Assembly: GCA_002724835.1 (NCBI GenBank)
Contig: PBPX01000023.1
Span: 14,573-26,064, forward strand
DNA from: Actinomycetota bacterium
GTDB taxonomy: Bacteria > Actinomycetota > Acidimicrobiia > Actinomarinales > Actinomarinaceae
DNA: 11,492 bases
Direction: 5' to 3'
Position numbers and translations under genes: made by a program. Numbering within the stretch: the stretch's first letter is position 1; each line of letters starts with the position of its first letter. This document shows, piece after piece, positions 8,393 through 11,492 of the stretch. The notes beneath the pieces are model-generated. The model did no database searches and was not told where the DNA came from. It saw nothing but the letters and a program-made list of their open reading frames with translations.

Positions 8393-9331
8393 ATGAAAAA
8401 AGTTACTGTAGTTGGTGCAGGTAAGTATGGTTCTATGACTGCATTGAGGATAGCAGAGTATGATATAGCCAAGACAGTAGTAATGACTGATATTGTGGAA
8501 GGCTTACCTCAAGGTTTAAGTTTGGATATAAACCAATCAAGATATGTTGAAGGCTTCAACACAAAACTTATTGGAACAAATAATTACGAAGACACATCAG
8601 ATAGTGACATAGTAGTAATAACTGCTGGCTTACCAAGAAAGCCTGGGATGTCTCGAATGGATTTATTAGAAGTTAATGCTGGAATAGTTAGTGAAGTAAC
8701 TAAAAATATTCTAAAGTACTCTGAAAATCCAATAATAGTGGTTGTAACAAACCCGCTAGATCAAATGACAACTCTTACAGCTGAAGTATCAAATCTTTCA
8801 AAAAATAGAGTTATTGGTCAAGCAGGTGTATTAGATTCTTCAAGGTTTGCTTATTTTATTTCAGAAAAAGTTGGAGTTGATATTTCAGCTGTAGAAGCTT
8901 TAACTCTTGGAAGTCATGGAGATACAATGGTTCCAGTTCCTTCATTATGCAAGGTAGATGGAAAACCATTAGAAGAAATATTGTCTTCTGAAGAAATAAA
9001 TGATTTAGTTCAAAGGACATCCGATGGAGGAGCTGAAATTGTAAGTTTACTTAAAACTGGAAGTGCATATTTTGCCCCTGCCTCATCTGCTGCAACCATG
9101 GTCAAAGCCATGTTGAGTGATTCTAATGAGATATTTCCAGTCTGTGCATGGCTTGATGGCGAATATGGCATAAATGACGTATACCTAGGTGTACCAGCAA
9201 GGCTTGGGGCAGAGGGTGTAACAGAAATAGTCGAATATGACTTAACTGAAGTCGAAAAAGAGGCTCTTTTAGCTGCTTCTAGCTCAGTTAAGGACAAAGT
9301 GGCTGAATTAGGTAGCATAAAAAATCAATAA
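8393..9331 (+). CDS. mdh: Malate dehydrogenase, LDH-like type
   Basis: NAD-dependent oxidation of malate to oxaloacetate, the last step of the TCA cycle. The 312-residue protein belongs to the LDH-like (tetrameric) malate dehydrogenases rather than the cytosolic type common in many actinobacteria. The Rossmann nucleotide loop is GAGKYG (8-13), and D33 in MTDIVEG at the end of the second strand favours NAD over NADP. Substrate arginines are R82 and R88 in GLPRKPGMSR; an Arg rather than Gln at R82 marks malate over lactate specificity. N120 (VTNPLD), D148, R151 and catalytic H175 (GSHGDTMVP) complete the active site. GAAGGA at 8382-8387, 5 bp before the ATG, is a good ribosome site. It is the last gene of the operon, though no GC-rich terminator is visible in the 117 bp after it. 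Confidence 0.96.
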   Translation: MKKVTVVGAGKYGSMTALRIAEYDIAKTVVMTDIVEGLPQGLSLDINQSRYVEGFNTKLIGTNNYEDTSDSDIVVITAGLPRKPGMSRMDLLEVNAGIVSEVTKNILKYSENPIIVVVTNPLDQMTTLTAEVSNLSKNRVIGQAGVLDSSRFAYFISEKVGVDISAVEALTLGSHGDTMVPVPSLCKVDGKPLEEILSSEEINDLVQRTSDGGAEIVSLLKTGSAYFAPASSAATMVKAMLSDSNEIFPVCAWLDGEYGINDVYLGVPARLGAEGVTEIVEYDLTEVEKEALLAASSSVKDKVAELGSIKNQ

Positions 9332-9371
9332 AATCAGTCTTTTTAAATAAAAACCCAATATTTATTGTATT

Positions 9372-9401
9372 TTAAGATATTTTCCCATAAAAAACTATAA
9401 T
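9372..9401 (+). promoter_or_regulatory. Putative promoter of the HU gene
   Basis: TATAAT at 9396-9401 is a perfect -10; TTAAGA at 9372-9377 matches the -35 consensus at four of six bases with an 18-bp spacer. Transcription would start near 9408, leaving a leader of about 40 bases with AGAAAGG (9432-9438) as ribosome site 10 bp before the ATG. The rest of the gap 9332-9448 holds A+T-rich sequence and a short GAGTA/TACTC inverted repeat (9409-9426). Confidence 0.55.
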
Positions 9402-9448
9402 TATAGGAGAGTAATTAGTAATACTCATTAAAGAAAGGCTAAACAGCT

Positions 9449-9721
9449 ATGAATAAAGACCAATTGGCAACAGTTGTGGCATCTGAAGTTGGATTGTCAC
9501 AATCAGACGCTAAATCAGCTGTTGATGCAGTTTTTGATGGAATTACAAACGGAATGAAGAACGGCGATAAAGTTAGTATCGCTGGATTCGGACAGTTTGA
9601 ATCAAGATACAGGGCTGCTAGACAGGGAAGAAATCCAGCAACTGGAGAAACAATTCAGATTGCTGCTAAAAATGCGCCAGCTTTTAAAGCTGCGAAAGGA
9701 TTAAAAGATAGTTTAAATTAA
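9449..9721 (+). CDS. hup: DNA-binding protein HU
   Basis: A 90-residue nucleoid protein that binds and bends DNA without strong sequence preference, as a dimer. It has the full HU/IHF fold: helices in the first 40 residues (MNKDQLATVVASEVGLSQSD and onward), the GFGQF turn (46-50), and the flexible beta arm with GRNPATGE (60-67), whose P63 is the intercalating proline. The C-terminal helix APAFKAAKGLKDSLN is standard. There is no basic C-terminal extension of the kind found in mycobacterial and other high-G+C actinobacterial HupB, so this is a minimal HU. It has its own promoter and leader with a Shine-Dalgarno sequence, and a strong hairpin terminator 18 bp downstream, so it is probably a single-gene unit. 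Its G+C content looks higher than the flanking gaps, as expected for a highly expressed gene. Confidence 0.95.
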   Translation: MNKDQLATVVASEVGLSQSDAKSAVDAVFDGITNGMKNGDKVSIAGFGQFESRYRAARQGRNPATGETIQIAAKNAPAFKAAKGLKDSLN

Positions 9722-9739
9722 ATTATCTTAATTGATCAT

Positions 9740-9768
9740 TTGAAAAGACGGCATAGCCGTCTTTTCAA
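9740..9768. terminator. Shared hairpin terminator between HU and the sdh unit
   Basis: A perfect 13-bp stem, TTGAAAAGACGGC (9740-9752) and GCCGTCTTTTCAA (9756-9768), closes on a 3-base ATA loop. The G+C-rich core sits next to the loop and the arm bases are A/T, so each strand has CTTTT in its descending arm. It begins 18 bp after the HU stop and ends one base before the last codon of the minus-strand SCP2-like gene (9770), so it can terminate transcription from both sides. Confidence 0.9.
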
Positions 9769-9769
9769 T

Positions 9770-10048
9770 TTATTGAAGTAATTTAATATCTCCAGAAATT
9801 TTAATTTTTTCTTCAAATAATAAATCTTCTGGATTTTTTTTATTTTCTTTTAGTTCCAATAAAGTATTCATATTCATTTTTATTAATAAATTTGATTTTG
9901 ATATTTCTGAATGTTTAGTTTTTTCACCTGATTCTAAATTTATTATTTCAGTTTTTTCATCATCTTCGATTTGAAGATAAATTTTGTCTAAATTTATTTT
10001 ATTAGCTAACTTTAAATTATTGATTATTTCTTTAATTTCTAGATTCAA
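9770..10048 (-). CDS. Small SCP2-like domain protein
   Basis: A 92-residue protein that resembles the sterol carrier protein 2 (SCP2) fold, a lipid-binding domain. The second half fits the family well: KSNLLIKMNMNTLLELKENK (about 51-70), NPEDLLF and KIKISGDIKLL, corresponding to the usual 'A-D-x-x-I-x-M ... L-L-x-L-x-x-G-K-x-N-P ... G-K-L-K-I-x-G-D'. It lacks the last helix and has only a short N-terminal segment, so it is a minimal version. The start is TTG at 10048: a TAA lies immediately upstream in frame and the next in-frame ATG is far into the domain. The TTG overlaps the sdhB stop (TTGA), pointing to translational coupling. It is last in the sdhA-sdhB unit, and a hairpin follows its stop. 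The assignment rests on pattern recognition only; ligand and role are unknown. Confidence 0.65.
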   Translation of the reverse strand: MNLEIKEIINNLKLANKINLDKIYLQIEDDEKTEIINLESGEKTKHSEISKSNLLIKMNMNTLLELKENKKNPEDLLFEEKIKISGDIKLLQ

Positions 10049-10740
10049 TTATTTAATAACGTTTCTCTTTTTACATCTTCAATTGCTTTTGTTACTTGTA
10101 TTCCTTTAGGACAAGCACTTGTACAATTGAATGCCGTTCTACATCTAAATGCTCCATTAACATCTTTTAATATTTCTAATCTTTGTTTAGACCCTTCATC
10201 TCTGGAATCAAATACAAATCTGTGAGCATTAACTATTGCTGCAGGCCCAATGTATGAATCTGCAGTCCAGAAAACAGGACAGCTAGTTGTACATGCTGCA
10301 CAGAGTATACATTTAGTTGTATCTTCAAATTTTTCTACATCCTCTTGACTCTGAAGTCTTTCTCTATCTCCAGGGTCCTTATCATTGATTAAATATGGCA
10401 TTACTTTTTTATAACTATCCATAAAAGGCTCCATATCTACAATTAAATCTTTCACAACTGGCAAACCTCTTACAGGTTCAATTTTTATTGGGTTGCTAAC
10501 TTCTTTCACTAGAACTTGACACGCTAACATATTTTCACCATTTATAACCATTGCATCAGATCCACAAACACCATGAGCACAAGATCTTCTAAAAGAAAGA
10601 GTGCCATCTTCAAACCACTTTACTTTATGCAGAAGATCTAAAATTCTTTCATCAGGATCTGCTTCAACCTTATAAAATTCCCAATGACCTTTACGATCAT
10701 TTTCTGGATCATACCTAAGAATTTTTAATTCTATATCCAT
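10045..10740 (-). CDS. sdhB: Succinate dehydrogenase iron-sulfur subunit
   Basis: Membrane-associated electron-transfer subunit of complex II, passing electrons from the flavin of SdhA to quinone. At 231 residues it is of normal length. All cluster ligands are present: the [2Fe-2S] site C54, C59, D62, C74 (CAHGVCGSD ... LAC), the [4Fe-4S] site C144, C147, C150 with C210, and the [3Fe-4S] site C154, C200, C206. W158 in CPVFW corresponds to the tryptophan next to the quinone site in E. coli. LLHKVKWFEDGTLSFRRSCAH (36 onward) and FVFDSRDEG (175-183) are typical of actinobacterial SdhB. The ATG shares one base with the sdhA stop (TAATG), with GGAAAG 9 bp before it, and the stop overlaps the next gene by 4 bp. 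The membrane anchors SdhC/SdhD are not in the window and may lie upstream of sdhA. Confidence 0.97.
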   Translation of the reverse strand: MDIELKILRYDPENDRKGHWEFYKVEADPDERILDLLHKVKWFEDGTLSFRRSCAHGVCGSDAMVINGENMLACQVLVKEVSNPIKIEPVRGLPVVKDLIVDMEPFMDSYKKVMPYLINDKDPGDRERLQSQEDVEKFEDTTKCILCAACTTSCPVFWTADSYIGPAAIVNAHRFVFDSRDEGSKQRLEILKDVNGAFRCRTAFNCTSACPKGIQVTKAIEDVKRETLLNN

Positions 10741-11492
10741 TAATATTTTCTTTCCATAGGTTCGTATTTTCCTAATTCTACATCTTTATATCTTAAATTT
10801 GCAGAGTTACCATTTTTAAATGCAAATGAATGTTTCATAAAATTACCATCATCTCTATCTGGGAAGTCTTGTCGTGAATGAGCACCTCTAGATTCTTTTC
10901 TTGCTAGAGCACTTGCTACTGTTGATTCAGACATATCAAGAAGGTAGTCTAATTCTATTGCTTCCATTAATTCTGTGTTAAATACTTTTCCTTTATCAAA
11001 TATTGTTACATTTTCATATCGCTCTCTTAAGTTTTCAAGAATATCAGTTTGCTTGCTCAGAGTTTCTTCAGATCTAAATATTTTTGCATTCTCTTCCATT
11101 GATTCTTGTAAGTCATTTCTTATTCTTCCTACTGAAAATTCATCAGTATGCTCTTTCTCAATTAGGTTATTTATTTTATTTACTAAATCATCAGCAGCAC
11201 TGTCACTGATTGAAGTGGATTTGGTTTTAGATACATATTCAAGCATGCTTTCCCCTGCTCTCTTACCAAAAACTACAATGTCAAGTAATGAGTTAGTACC
11301 AAGTCTGTTTGCTCCATGAACACTTACACAAGCAGCTTCGCCGGCGGCATAAACGCCTGGTAATACAGTGTTTTTTTCATCACTTAGAACTCTTCCATTA
11401 ACATCTGTTGGTATTCCTCCCATTGCATAGTGAGCAGTTGGTTGTACTGGTATAGGTTCATTAATAGGTTCAATTTTTACATATGTTCTTAC
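10740..11492 (-). CDS. sdhA: Succinate dehydrogenase flavoprotein subunit (5' end missing)
   Basis: C-terminal 250 residues of the flavoprotein that oxidises succinate to fumarate; the frame is open to the right edge of the window, so the N-terminal FAD domain with the covalent flavin His is outside. The visible part opens with YVKIEP and PIPVQPTAHYAMGGIPTD, whose His in PTAHY matches the substrate-binding H354 of E. coli. GVYAAGEAACVSVHGANRLG contains the NRLG arginine equivalent to R399, followed by TNSLLDIVVFGKRAG. Near the end, RKESRGAHSRQDFPDRDD and NFMKHS are standard for the C-terminal helical domain. The final LGKYEPMERKY ends with the usual tail. The stop TAA overlaps the sdhB start by one base. 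Sequence quality looks normal with no frameshift. Confidence 0.97.
   Translation of the reverse strand, partial: VRTYVKIEPINEPIPVQPTAHYAMGGIPTDVNGRVLSDEKNTVLPGVYAAGEAACVSVHGANRLGTNSLLDIVVFGKRAGESMLEYVSKTKSTSISDSAADDLVNKINNLIEKEHTDEFSVGRIRNDLQESMEENAKIFRSEETLSKQTDILENLRERYENVTIFDKGKVFNTELMEAIELDYLLDMSESTVASALARKESRGAHSRQDFPDRDDGNFMKHSFAFKNGNSANLRYKDVELGKYEPMERKY

Noticed and set aside
9010-9318. Open frame opposite the end of mdh
   Set aside because: Antisense shadow of a well-supported gene; low-complexity Ser/Ala/Pro content.
9356-9367. Inverted repeat CAATA-TT-TATTG after mdh as a terminator
   Set aside because: The stem is 5 bp with one G-C pair, the loop is 2 bases and no T-run follows, so it would not terminate transcription.
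10975-11319. Plus-strand open frame opposite sdhA
   Set aside because: It lies entirely within the sdhA coding frame, is rich in Ser, Leu and Phe, and has no motif.

Overview
The window is about 11.5 kb of A+T-rich bacterial DNA (roughly two thirds A+T by eye). It is packed with housekeeping genes: most neighbours overlap or sit within 60 bp of each other, and the longest stretch without a gene is 117 bp. I see no mobile element, CRISPR array, tRNA or rRNA. The succinate dehydrogenase iron-sulfur subunit reads like actinobacterial SdhB proteins, and two genes that begin transcription units (trpS, sucC) have a -10-like box almost touching the start codon and no Shine-Dalgarno sequence, as in leaderless actinobacterial genes. 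With the low G+C and tight packing, this suggests a streamlined, probably marine, low-G+C actinobacterium (for example of the Actinomarinales kind). That is an inference; a streamlined Chloroflexota lineage is the main alternative, because the malate dehydrogenase is of the LDH-like type also found there.

Layout. Positions 1-1041 (+) hold the 3' part of a YceI-like lipid-binding protein and, 3 bp later in the same frame, a CoA-pyrophosphatase-type Nudix hydrolase starting at TTG. A ten-helix EamA/DMT transporter on the minus strand (1038-1922) converges on it with a 4-bp overlap. A 59-bp divergent gap follows, then trpS and a pcrA/uvrD-type helicase 3 bp apart. After 50 bp with a perfect TATAAT box comes a compact TCA-cycle operon, sucC-sucD-icd-mdh (5143-9331). 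The 117-bp gap after it holds the promoter and leader of an HU gene (9449-9721). A strong 13-bp hairpin ends HU and also sits just past the end of a minus-strand unit entering from the right edge: sdhA (5' end outside the window), sdhB and a small SCP2-like gene, all overlapping.

How the genes work together. icd makes 2-oxoglutarate and NADPH, sucCD converts succinyl-CoA to succinate with nucleoside triphosphate formation, sdhAB oxidises succinate to fumarate and feeds the quinone pool, and mdh forms oxaloacetate. Most of the cycle from isocitrate to oxaloacetate is thus encoded here, apart from 2-oxoglutarate oxidation and fumarase. The left side covers CoA/nucleotide clean-up, tryptophanyl-tRNA charging and DNA repair.

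I found no clear sign of a wholly new system. The points most worth a second look are the small SCP2-like gene translationally coupled to sdhB, the apparently leaderless starts of trpS and sucC, and the shared terminator between HU and the sdh unit.
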